From Knufia peltigerae (Eukaryota; Ascomycota; Eurotiomycetes; Chaetothyriales; Trichomeriaceae): a stretch of DNA of 63,099 nucleotides. The stretch spans positions 1 to 63,099 of the forward strand of contig JAPDRN010000174.1 of assembly GCA_030247855.1 (NCBI GenBank), given 5' to 3'. The notes beneath the pieces are model-generated. The model worked only from the letters and a program-made list of their open reading frames with translations, was not told the origin of the DNA and did no database searches. Shown piece after piece: positions 43,014 through 51,805 of the stretch. A program made the translations under genes and the position numbers. Position 1 is the first letter of the stretch, and every line of letters starts with the position of its first letter.

Positions 43014-44173
43014 GCGCCCAGTCCCGGCCGTGCAGAGGCCGTGGAGTGCTCGGCGCAGATCTGTTCCAGCTGCTCGCGACCGCGCAGCAACGCGTCCACG
43101 CACCGCGGATCGAACAGGCGCCCACGCTGGGCGTACAGGTAGGCCATGGTGGCTTCCATCGTCCACGCTTCCTTGTAGGGGCGCGGCGAGATCAGCGCAT
43201 CGAACACGTCGGCCACGGCGACGATGCGTGCCTCCAGCGGAATCGCATCGCCGACCAGGCCATCGGGATAACCACTGCCGTCGTAACGCTCATGGTGGCG
43301 CAGCGCGATCAATGCACCGACCTGGATGAAGCGGTTCTGGCTGCCACTGAGCAGTTCATGGCCAATACGCGGATGCCGACGCATGATCGCCAGCTCCTCA
43401 TCATTGAGCTTGCCCTGCTTGAGCAGCACCGCATCGGGAATGGCGATCTTGCCCATGTCATGCAGCGGCGCAGCCATTTCGATCAACTTGACGTCGTCTT
43501 CCGGCAGGCCCAGCTGCTCGGCGATCAGGCCAGCCACGCGCGCCATCCGTTCAAGGTAGGCACTGGTGCCGGCATCACGGAACTCGATCGCACGTGCCAG
43601 CCGCGAAAGCGTCTCGCGCTCGCGCTCCTCCACCTCATGCATGCTGGCCAGCAGTCGCTGCTCCAGTGACAGCGCACGCTGCTTCACGTTCTCGGTCTGC
43701 TGGCGCAACTGCAACAGGTTGTAGCAGCGTGCGCGCAACTCGCGCGGGCGGATCGGCTTGACCAGGAAATCGATCACGCCGGCTTCGAGCGCTGCCTGCC
43801 GGATCGGCTCGTCGCCGACCACGGTGATCAGGATCACCGGAATATCGCGATGTTTGGGCAGCCGACGGAAGCGGCGGGCGAATTCCAGCCCGTCCATCTC
43901 CGGCATGCGGTAATCGAGAAGCAGCAGGTCGACCGGGTACGATTCGCACCATGCCAACGCGGTCAACGGATCGCCGAAGTCATGCACGCTCAGTTCCGGC
44001 GCGATGTCCTCGATGACGTGACGAAGCATCGTCCGTGCGGAAGTCTGGTCGTCGACGATGACGATGTTCAAGGCGTTCTCTGCCTGCTTTCTCGACCATG
44101 CTGAAAGGTCAGCGGGCGAGGATACCCCGCCGCTGTGCACACTGGCACCCTGCATCGGCTCGACTCCCGTCAC
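43010..44173 (-). CDS. rpfG: HD-GYP cyclic-di-GMP phosphodiesterase RpfG
   Basis: A response regulator of 387 residues (from GTG 44173) or 381 (from ATG 44155); each start has a GGGAG site at a good distance. The receiver domain has its acceptor Asp87 in LLLLDYRMPEMDG. The HD-GYP domain has His238-Asp239 in APLHDMGKIAIPD and GYP at 301-303 in HHERYDGSGYPDGL. Phosphorylated by RpfC, it degrades cyclic-di-GMP and so turns DSF sensing into changes in motility, biofilm and extracellular enzymes. In this organism there is no rpfH gene between rpfC and rpfG, unlike X. campestris. Confidence 0.96.
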   Translation of the reverse strand: MTGVEPMQGASVHSGGVSSPADLSAWSRKQAENALNIVIVDDQTSARTMLRHVIEDIAPELSVHDFGDPLTALAWCESYPVDLLLLDYRMPEMDGLEFARRFRRLPKHRDIPVILITVVGDEPIRQAALEAGVIDFLVKPIRPRELRARCYNLLQLRQQTENVKQRALSLEQRLLASMHEVEERERETLSRLARAIEFRDAGTSAYLERMARVAGLIAEQLGLPEDDVKLIEMAAPLHDMGKIAIPDAVLLKQGKLNDEELAIMRRHPRIGHELLSGSQNRFIQVGALIALRHHERYDGSGYPDGLVGDAIPLEARIVAVADVFDALISPRPYKEAWTMEATMAYLYAQRGRLFDPRCVDALLRGREQLEQICAEHSTASARPGLGA

Positions 44174-44308
44174 AAGCTCCCCGATTCATGATCGTCATCA
44201 CAGTGTGAAGCGGATTCTCCACATTGCGGCCTCCCCTGACGCCATCAAGCCATAGCCGGTGTCAAAGTTGTGCAATAACGATACGCCGAGTGCGGGACGC
44301 GTCAATCA

Positions 44309-44331
44309 CGCCGTCTCAAACCGAGACGGCG
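44309..44331 (-). terminator. Possible terminator of lysS
   Basis: CGCCGTCTC pairs with GAGACGGCG, 28 bases beyond the lysS stop; no T-run follows on the - strand. It lies in the 185-base space before rpfG. Confidence 0.4.
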
Positions 44332-44358
44332 CGCACAAACAGACGCCGAAAAAGCCGG

Positions 44359-45082
44359 TTATTGCTCCGGACGCATGTACGGGAACAGCAACACGTCGCG
44401 GATCGAGCTGCTGCCGGTCAGCAGCATCACCAGCCGATCGACACCGATGCCGAGACCTCCGGTCGGCGCCATTCCATACTCCAGCGCACGGATGTAGTCG
44501 GCGTCGTAGTGCATGGCTTCGTCGTCGCCGCCTTCCTTCGCCGCCACCTGCGCCTGGAAGCGCTGGGCCTGGTCTTCCGGGTCGTTCAGCTCGGAGAATC
44601 CGTTGGCCAGTTCCTTGCCGTTGACGAACAGTTCGAAGCGGTCGGTATAGCCCGGATCGTTGTCGTTGGCGCGGGCCAGCGGCGAGACCTCCACCGGGTG
44701 ATCGGTGATGAAGGTGGGCTGGATCAGGGTGTGCTCGACGGTGGCTTCGAAGATCTCCAGCAGCAGCTTGCCCCAGCCGTAGGACGGCTTGACGCGGATC
44801 TTCAGGCGCTCGCAATGGCGCAGCAGCGCGTCACGGTCGGTGCAGTCGGCCGCGGAGATTTCCGGGTTGTGGTGGCGTACCGCCTCGTCCATGCGCCAGC
44901 GGCGGAACGCCGGGCCCAGGTCGATGTTGGCGCCGTCCCACTCGACCACCGTGGAGCCGTTCACCGACTGCGCCACGTCACGGATCACGCCTTCGGTCAG
45001 GTCCATGATCTCGTTGTACGTGGCATAGGCCTCGTACAGTTCCATCATGGTGAATTCCGGGTTGTGGCGGGTGCTGACGCCT

Positions 45083-45114
<32 letters not shown>

Positions 45115-45870
45115 GCGCTCCAGGCCACCGACGGTCAGGCGCTTGAGGTACAGCTCCGGCGCCACGCGCAGGTACAGGTCAAGGTCCAGCGCATTGTGGT
45201 GGGTGGTGAACGGCTTGGCCGCCGCGCCGCCGGGGATGTAATGCATCATCGGCGTTTCGACTTCGAGGAAGTCGCGGTTGTCCAGCCAGGCACGCATCGC
45301 ACGGATGATCTTCGAGCGCTTGATGAACACCGCGCGCGACTCCGGCGTCACGATCAGATCGACATAGCGCTGGCGGTAGCGCTGCTCGACGTCGGCCAGG
45401 CCATGCCACTTGTCCGGCAGCGGGCGCAGCGACTTGGTCAGCAGGCGGATCGACTCGGCCTTGACCGACAGCTCACCGGTCTTGGTACGGGTCAGGCCAC
45501 CTTCGACAGCGATGATGTCGCCCACGTCCCAGCCCTTGAAGGCGGTGTAGGCATCGCCCAGCACGCTGCCCTGCAGGAACAGCTGGATGCGGCCGGATTC
45601 GTCCTGGATCTGGGCGAAGCTGGCCTTGCCCATGACCCGCTTGGCCATCAGGCGACCGGCCATCTTCACCTGGCGGCCGTTGCCTTCCAGGGTTTCGGCG
45701 GTCCACTGCTCCGCATCGGCGAACTCGTTCTGCAGGCTGCCGGCGAAGTCCTCGCGACGGAAGTCGTTCGGGTACGCGATGCCCTGCCCACGCAGCGCTT
45801 TGAGTTTCTCACGGCGCTCGGCGATCAACTTGTTTTCGTCGACGGGGGGGGTATCGGTAGCTTCGCTCAT
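44359..45870 (-). CDS. lysS: Lysyl-tRNA synthetase, class II
   Basis: A 503-residue class II enzyme that charges tRNA-Lys. An N-terminal OB-fold anticodon-binding domain (about 60-160, VKMAGRLMAKRVMGKASFAQI) is followed by the catalytic domain with motif 2 RNEGVSTRHNPEFTMMELYEAY and motif 3 GMAPTGGLGIGVDRLVMLL (about 475). The ATG 45870 gives the usual family start MSEATDTPPVDENKLIAERR; a long upstream extension to 46152 reads through repeats and is rejected. In many bacteria lysS follows prfB; here four other features lie between them. Confidence 0.97.
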
Positions 45871-45997
45871 GGATCTGCGGGAATCGTGTAGTGAGGGGGA
45901 GTCTTGCGCCCGGCGCAGCCGGTTGCCCAGCATACCAAAAGCGCCCTGCCCCGGCCCCTGGGCGGCCCCTCCCCTGCCGTGGGCCGCCCCTGCTCCG

Positions 45998-46131
45998 GTA
46001 GCCGCCAACCTTGGTTGGCGATTCATCGTGTGTCGACCAAGGTCGACACCTACCGGATATCGCGGCACCGACGCACTGGTAGCCGCCAACCTTGGTTGGC
46101 GCCCCCCGTGTCGACCAAGGTCGACACCTAC
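45998..46131. repeat. Duplicated pair of facing SMAG repeats
   Basis: GTAG plus CGCCAACC/GGTTGGCG (45998-46020) faces an inverted GTAG plus GTGTCGACC/GGTCGACAC unit (46030-46053). The same two-unit arrangement is repeated at 46079-46101 and 46108-46131. It fills most of the 278-base space before lysS; the rest shows nothing. Confidence 0.9.
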
Positions 46132-46148
46132 CGGGCCATGCCCCGGAT

Positions 46149-47789
46149 TCACCCGTTCCCGGGGAACGCCTGCCGCAGCTCGTCCACCAACACCCGCTGG
46201 TTCTCCGAATAATCAATCGGCACCGACACCAGATGCACGCCGCCCGCCGTGAACGCCGCTTCCAGCGTCGGAATGAACTGCTCGATCGCCGTCACTTCGT
46301 GCCCCTGGCAGCCATAGGCCTCGGCGTATTTGACGAAATCCGGATTGCCGAAGGTCATGCCGTAGTCGGCGAAGCCGTCCACCGCCTGCTTCCAGCGGAT
46401 CATGCCGTAGGCGCCGTCATTGAGGATCAGCACCACCAGGTTCAGGCCCAGCCGCCGCGCGGTCTCCAGCTCCTGGCTGTTCATCATGAAACCGCCATCG
46501 CCACACACCGCCAGCACGCGGCGCTGCGGGTACAGGATCGAGGCCATGATCGCCGACGGCAGGCCCGCGCCCATCGTTGCCAATGCGTTGTCCAGCAGCA
46601 GCGTGTTCGCCACCTGGGTGCGGTAGTTGCGCGCAAACCAGATCTTGTACATGCCGTTGTCCAGCGCCACGATGCCATCCGGCGGCATCACCTGCCGCAC
46701 GTCATGCACCAGCCGTTGCGGAGTGAAGCCCGCCTCTTCGGCACGATCGGCGATGTGCTCCAGGATCGTCGCGCGCAACGGCAGCAGCGCAGCGGCGTTG
46801 TCGACCTTGCCTTCGATACGGTCGGCCAGCAGGGTCAGCGAGCGGCCGATATCGCCGATCACCTCCACCTGCGGGAAGTAAACCTGCTCCACTGCGGCCT
46901 GCGAATAGCCGATGTGGATGACCGTGCGGCCCCCCGGGCGCATCACGAACGGCGGCTTCTCAGTCACCTCGTGGCCAATGGTCACGATCACGTCGGCCTG
47001 GTCGATGGCCATGTGCACGTAGTCGCGCTCGCTCAGCGCCGCCGTGCCCATGTACAGGCCCGAGCCGCCGGCCACTGCGCCCTTGCCCATCTGCGTGGTG
47101 ACGAACGGAATGCCGGCGCGCAGCACGAAGGCCGACAGCGCCTCGCTGGACTGTGGCCGCGACGCCGCCGACGCAATCACCAGCAACGGCCGCTTGGCGT
47201 CGCGGATGATCTGCGCCGCACGATCCAGCGCCTCGGGACTGGCGATCGGCCGATCCACCGGGTGTGGCGGGATCAGTGCAACGTCCTCGACCTCCATCGC
47301 CGCGATGTCCTCGGGCAGTTCCAGCAACACCGGTCCTGGGCGTTCTTCCTGCGCGGTACGGAACGCTTCGCGGACGATGATCGGAATCGTGCGTGCCGAG
47401 ACGATCTGCCGCGCGGACTTGGTCAGCGGCTTCATCGTGCCGACGATGTCCACGATCTGGAAGCGCGCCTGCTTGCTGGCAACGATGCCCTTCTGCCCGG
47501 TGATCATGATTACCGGCCACGCGCCAAGCAGCGCATAGGCGGCACCGGTGGTGAAGTTCAGTGCACCCGGGCCGAGCGTGGCCAGGCACACGCCCGGCTT
47601 GCCGGTCAGGCGGCCGTAGGTGGCGGCCATGAACACGGCAGCCTGTTCGTGGCGGGTGATGACCAGCTCGATGCTGGAGTGGCGAAGCGACTCGACGACA
47701 TCGAGGTTCTCCTCACCGGGAATGCCAAAAATGCGCTCGACACCCTCGTTTTCGAGTGCGGCGACGAGCAGATCTGAACCCTTGGACAT
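46149..47789 (-). CDS. Acetolactate synthase-like thiamine diphosphate enzyme
   Basis: A 546-residue ThDP-dependent enzyme closest to catabolic acetolactate synthase (AlsS/BudB). The catalytic Glu lies in GIPGEENLDVVESL, the ThDP motif is CGDGGFMMNSQELETARRLGL...NDGAYG (about 432-465). It would join two pyruvates into acetolactate; other ThDP carboligases or oxalyl-CoA/benzoylformate-type enzymes are possible. No small regulatory subunit gene (ilvN) and no acetolactate decarboxylase gene are adjacent. The start ATG 47789 has AAGGA about 11 bases upstream. It lies 75 bases after the aldehyde dehydrogenase gene, same strand. Confidence 0.85.
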   Translation of the reverse strand: MSKGSDLLVAALENEGVERIFGIPGEENLDVVESLRHSSIELVITRHEQAAVFMAATYGRLTGKPGVCLATLGPGALNFTTGAAYALLGAWPVIMITGQKGIVASKQARFQIVDIVGTMKPLTKSARQIVSARTIPIIVREAFRTAQEERPGPVLLELPEDIAAMEVEDVALIPPHPVDRPIASPEALDRAAQIIRDAKRPLLVIASAASRPQSSEALSAFVLRAGIPFVTTQMGKGAVAGGSGLYMGTAALSERDYVHMAIDQADVIVTIGHEVTEKPPFVMRPGGRTVIHIGYSQAAVEQVYFPQVEVIGDIGRSLTLLADRIEGKVDNAAALLPLRATILEHIADRAEEAGFTPQRLVHDVRQVMPPDGIVALDNGMYKIWFARNYRTQVANTLLLDNALATMGAGLPSAIMASILYPQRRVLAVCGDGGFMMNSQELETARRLGLNLVVLILNDGAYGMIRWKQAVDGFADYGMTFGNPDFVKYAEAYGCQGHEVTAIEQFIPTLEAAFTAGGVHLVSVPIDYSENQRVLVDELRQAFPGNG

Positions 47790-47864
47790 GGAATGACGTC
47801 CTTCTCGCAATGCGTGATGATGGAACGTTGCAGGGATGCTGACAGCAAGCGTGGATGGCCCGCG

Positions 47865-49256
47865 TCAACGGCGGTCGAACCACACCGTCTGCGCGTTGAC
47901 GAATTCACGGATACCGAAGTGCGACAACTCGCGGCCGAAGCCACTCTTCTTCACGCCGCCGATCGGCACGCGCGGATCGGAGGCCGAGAAGCCGTTGACG
48001 AACACGCCACCGGTCTGCAGCCGGCGTGCCAGCTGCATCGCACGGGCATGGTCACCCGTCCACAGATTGCCACTGAGGCCGAACTCGCTCTGGTTGGCCA
48101 GTTCCACCGCATGGTCGGCATCGCGCGCGCGACTGATCGACGCCACCGGCCCGAAGGTCTCGGTGTCGAAGGCCTGCATGCCCGGCTCGACGCCGGCCAG
48201 CACGGTGGGCGCATAGAAACTGCCGGGGCGATCGAGCTGCTTGCCGCCCACCAGCAACTGCGCACCGGCCTCGACGGAGGCACGCACCTGCGCATCAAGC
48301 TGTTCAAGCAGGTCCTGCCGGGCCATCGGACCGATCCGGTTACCGGCCTCGCGGCCATCGCCGACGGTCAGCGCCTGCACCCTCTCGCAGAACAAGGCCA
48401 CGAAGCGCTCGTACACCGGCGCTTCGACGATGATGCGCTTGCCGGCAATGCACACCTGCCCGGTGTTCTGGAAGCGCGAGGCCACCGCGGCATCGACCGC
48501 GGCATCCAGGTCGGCGTCGGCCAGCACGATGAACGGATCCGAGCCACCCAGTTCAAGCACCACCTTCTTCAGCGCCTGCCCGGCCTGTGCGGCGATGCTG
48601 CGCCCCGCAGCGACGCTGCCGGTGAGGGTCACGGCAGCGATGCGGTCATCGGCGATGGCGGCACTGGTGCCCTCGCGGCTGATGTTGGCGGCGATGAAGG
48701 TGCCGTCCGGCAGGCCCGCATCGCGCCACGCAGCGGCGAGGAGCCCGGCGGTGCCGACGATGTTCTCGGCCGGCTTCAGCAGGAAGCCGTTGCCGCCCAT
48801 TAGGATCGGCACGGCCGCGCGCATCACCTGCCAGTACGGGAAGTTCCACGGCATGATGCCGAGCACCACGCCCAGCGGCAGGTAGGAGACATAGGCCTTG
48901 TTGTCGGCCACCGCGGTCGGCTCGTCGCGGAGGAACGCCGCGCCGTTGTCGGCGTACCAGTCACACAGGACCGCGCACTTCTCAATCTCGGCCAGCGACT
49001 CGGCGTGGACTTTGCCCATCTCGGCGGTGGCCAGCGCGGCCAACGGCTCACGGTCGCGACGCAGCACGGCCGCCATCGCACGCAGCACGCTCGCGCGTTG
49101 CTCGAGTGACTGCGCACTCCAGGCAGCAAAGCCGGCCTGTCCGCGATCAAGGATCGCTTCCAGCTCGGCGTCAGTGGCGAAGGGGTGGCTGGCGATCTGC
49201 TGGCCGGTGGCCGGATCACGGGAAATGGCAGCGGGGGCTGCGGGGGATGCGGACAT
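47865..49256 (-). CDS. NAD(P)-dependent aldehyde dehydrogenase (succinate-semialdehyde type)
   Basis: A 463-residue aldehyde dehydrogenase, short like the Sad/YneI-type succinate-semialdehyde enzymes. It has GIMPWNFPYWQVMRAAVPIL, the catalytic Glu in VVLELGGSDPFIVLADADLD and the Cys in FQNTGQVCIAGKRIIVEA. The end MPIGGVKKSGFGRELSHFGI-like segment (VPIGGVKKSGFGREL) is typical. The ATG 49256 has AGGAGA six bases upstream. It is probably co-transcribed with the ThDP enzyme. Exact substrate unknown. Confidence 0.87.
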   Translation of the reverse strand: MSASPAAPAAISRDPATGQQIASHPFATDAELEAILDRGQAGFAAWSAQSLEQRASVLRAMAAVLRRDREPLAALATAEMGKVHAESLAEIEKCAVLCDWYADNGAAFLRDEPTAVADNKAYVSYLPLGVVLGIMPWNFPYWQVMRAAVPILMGGNGFLLKPAENIVGTAGLLAAAWRDAGLPDGTFIAANISREGTSAAIADDRIAAVTLTGSVAAGRSIAAQAGQALKKVVLELGGSDPFIVLADADLDAAVDAAVASRFQNTGQVCIAGKRIIVEAPVYERFVALFCERVQALTVGDGREAGNRIGPMARQDLLEQLDAQVRASVEAGAQLLVGGKQLDRPGSFYAPTVLAGVEPGMQAFDTETFGPVASISRARDADHAVELANQSEFGLSGNLWTGDHARAMQLARRLQTGGVFVNGFSASDPRVPIGGVKKSGFGRELSHFGIREFVNAQTVWFDRR

Positions 49257-49429
49257 GCAGGTCTCCTGTTGTCTCGACAACGGGCGGCTGCCCGTTTCCT
49301 GACAACGAATGTGGACCCGTTCGATGGCAGCAACAAGGCGTCTGCATATCCTGTGACCCGCACTTACCTGCCTGAATGGGGTTATCGGCGGGGCCGCGCC
49401 CTACCTTCGACAATTTCCCGCGGCTGTTG

Positions 49430-49544
49430 GTAGGTGTCGACCTTGGTCGACACAGTAGATCCACGCCATGCGTGGATGAATTTCCATCGAGATCGAATAT
49501 CTCGAATTGAAATCGAAAAGCATCCACGCATGGCGTGGATCTAC
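49430..49544. repeat. SMAG cluster upstream of the aldehyde dehydrogenase
   Basis: Three units: GTAG plus GTGTCGACC palindrome (49430-49453), GTAG plus ATCCACGC palindrome (49455-49477) and the latter inverted (49522-49544). The last two face each other across 44 bases. The 325-base space from 49257 to 49581 holds nothing else visible besides upstream promoter DNA. Confidence 0.9.
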
Positions 49545-49581
49545 TCGATCGCGGCAATCCGACACTGCCCCGCCAAACGCT

Positions 49582-50364
49582 TTACCTGCGCGGCAGGTAA
49601 GTCACCAGAGACAGGTCGTGCCGGCTCTCTGGCACCAGCGCCACGTACTGCAGGTCCAGCAACCCACGCGTGGGATGGTTCAGCTTCTTCGCGCCTTCGT
49701 CGAAACGACGGACATCGTGCTCCGGCCACCACTCACGGAATTGCTCGCTGTGCGTGCCGATGTCCTCGGCCAACGCCAGGAACGGCGCCTTGTCCGGCGC
49801 CTGCGCCATCGCCGCGCGGAAGCTGGCCAGCAGCCCGCGGGTCATTTCTTCCCAGTTGAGGATCAGCGTGCGGTACGGCGGATACAGGAACATCAGCCGC
49901 AGCGTGTTGCGCTCATGCGGCGCCAACTGACCGTAGTCGACAAACAGATCGGCGATGGCCGGGTTCCAGGCCAGGATGTCGAAGCGGGTATTGCGCACGT
50001 AGGCGGGGATCGGCTGCATCGCCTCCACCAACTGGCGCAGGCCGTCGGTCACCGTCTCGTCGGGCGATTCCAGCGGCACGCCATAACCGGAGAGCGCGAA
50101 CGCGTACGCGCGCTCGTCGTCGCTCATCCGCAGCACCTGCGCCAGGCGCTCCAGCACCTCGGGCGAGGCGCGCACTTCGCGGCCCTGCTCGATCCAGGTG
50201 TACCAGCTGACGCTGACCCCGATCGCCAGCGCGACTTCCTCGCGCTTCAGGCCCGGCGTGCGTCGGCGCCCCGCTGGCAGGCCCAACGTTGCTGGCTCGA
50301 CCCGCGCACGGCAGGCCTTGAGAAAGCCTCCCAATTCCTTGCGTTCGGCTTCACTGCGCATCAT
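49582..50364 (-). CDS. Xre-type transcriptional regulator with MmyB-like ligand domain
   Basis: A 260-residue regulator. The N-terminal helix-turn-helix is LKREEVALAIGVSVSWYTWIEQGR (about 40-63), and the rest (about 110-255) is an MmyB-like PAS-type ligand domain with VRNTRFDILAWNPAIADLF and HPTRGLLDLQYVAL. Regulators of this family often control a neighbouring oxidoreductase or dehydrogenase gene; the aldehyde dehydrogenase next to it is a candidate target. The start is one of three consecutive codons (GTG 50367, ATG 50364, ATG 50361). Confidence 0.88.
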   Translation of the reverse strand: MMRSEAERKELGGFLKACRARVEPATLGLPAGRRRTPGLKREEVALAIGVSVSWYTWIEQGREVRASPEVLERLAQVLRMSDDERAYAFALSGYGVPLESPDETVTDGLRQLVEAMQPIPAYVRNTRFDILAWNPAIADLFVDYGQLAPHERNTLRLMFLYPPYRTLILNWEEMTRGLLASFRAAMAQAPDKAPFLALAEDIGTHSEQFREWWPEHDVRRFDEGAKKLNHPTRGLLDLQYVALVPESRHDLSLVTYLPRR

Positions 50365-50463
50365 CACCCTGCCCTGCAGGTATCAACAGCATTGCGAGAC
50401 GCCCATGACGTCCCGCAACGCAGGGCCCGGGCAGCGGACGGTACCGCTGTCGCCGGGCACGCA

Positions 50464-51589
50464 TCAGGCATCGATGCGCTTGGAGCCGACCGCCAGGCCG
50501 GCCTTCAGGCTGGCCTCGACGAACTCGTCCAGGTCACCATCGAGCACCTTCTGCGTATCCGAACGCTCGATGCCGGTGCGCAGGTCCTTGATACGGCTCT
50601 GGTCGAGCACGTAGTTGCGGATCTGGCTGCCCCAGCCGATGTCGGACTTGGTGGCTTCCACCGCATCACGCTCGGCGTTGCGCTTCTGGATTTCCAGCTC
50701 GTACAGCTTGGCGGCCAGCATCTTCATCGCGTTGTCGCGGTTCTGGTGCTGGCTGCGGCCGGTCTGGCAGGCCACGACCGTGTTGGTCGGGATGTGGGTG
50801 ATACGCACCGCCGACTCGGTCTTGTTGACGTGCTGACCACCGGCACCGGAGGAGCGGTACACGTCGGTACGCAGATCGGCCGGATTGATGTCAATTTCGA
50901 TGTTGTTGTCCACTTCCGGCGACACGAACACCGAGGTGAAGCTGGTATGGCGGCGGTTGTCCGAGTCGAACGGCGACTTGCGCACCAGGCGGTGCACGCC
51001 GGTCTCGGTCTTCAGCCAGCCATAGGCGTAGTCGCCTTCCACGCGCAGCGTGGCCGACTTGATGCCCGCGACGTCGCCACCGGACACTTCCATCAGCTCG
51101 GTCTTCCAGCCACGCGATTCACACCAGCGCAGGTACATGCGCAGCAGGATCTCGGCCCAGTCCTGGGCTTCGGTACCACCGGCACCGGCCTGGATGTCGA
51201 CGAACGCCGGGGCGGTGTCCATCTGGCCGGAGAACATGCGCTGGAACTCCAGCTTCTCCACGTGCGCCTGGTGCTTGTCCAGGTCGGCCACCACGGCCAG
51301 CGCGGTGTCCTCGTCCTGCTCGGACTCGGCCAGCTCCAGCAGTTCGGTGGCGTCGCTCAGGCCTTCCAGCACCGCGGCGATGCCGCCCACGGTCTTTTCC
51401 AGGGTCGAGCGCTCGCGCCCCAGGTTCTGGGCGTATTCGGCGTTGTTCCAGACGTCGGGGCTTTCCAGCTCCCGCGTTACTTCCTCAAGACGCTCTTTCT
51501 TGGCGTCGTAGTCAAAGATACCCCCGGAGCGACAACACGCGATCAGTCAGATCGGCGATGCGCTGGCGGACAGGATTCAGTTCGATCAT
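50464..51589 (-). CDS. prfB: Peptide chain release factor 2 (programmed +1 frameshift)
   Basis: RF2 recognises UAA and UGA and frees the finished protein from the ribosome. The gene is read in two frames: 25 codons from ATG 51589 to 51515 (MIELNPVRQRIADLTDRVLS...), then, after skipping one T at 51514, 349 codons from 51513 to 50464, giving 374 residues. The stop-recognition motif SPF lies in RKSPFDSDN and the catalytic GGQ in SSGAGGQHVNKTES. The domain order matches bacterial RF2. It is the first gene before an assembly gap and is not adjacent to lysS as it often is elsewhere. Confidence 0.96.
51511..51526 (-). promoter_or_regulatory. RF2 autoregulatory frameshift site
   Basis: On the - strand GGGGGTATCTTTGAC: a Shine-Dalgarno-like GGGGG three bases before the slippery CTT, then TGA (51514-51512) and C. 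When RF2 is scarce, the ribosome shifts +1 at CTT and makes full-length RF2. Confidence 0.95.
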
Positions 51590-51634
51590 GTCGGCGGTTA
51601 TGCATTCAAAAGATGACTGCAAATGATACCGCAG

Positions 51635-51789
51635 GCCGGGGTGAACCGGCGCAGAAGCCGGTNNNNNNNNNNNNNNNNNNNNNNNNNNNNNNNNNNNNNN
51701 NNNNNNNNNNNNNNNNNNNNNNNNNNNNNNNNNNNNNNNNNNNNNNNNNNNNNNNNNNNNAGCCGGGGTGAACCGGCGCAGAAGCCGGT
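51635..51789. repeat. Tandem repeat flanking an assembly gap
   Basis: The same 28 bases (GCCGGGGTGAACCGGCGCAG plus AAGCCGGT) occur at 51635-51662 and 51762-51789, and 98 N (51663-51760) lie between. The right copy is preceded by A, as expected if units follow each other with a period near 22. The gap length given by N is probably arbitrary. The array lies between the start of prfB and the end of rpfD. Confidence 0.85.
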
Positions 51790-51805
51790 GCCGCCTGCCA
51801 CGCCC

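Noticed and set aside
44174..44358. Small gene between rpfG and lysS
   Set aside because: No frame with a ribosome-binding site and convincing composition was seen; the space holds the rpfG promoter region and a hairpin.
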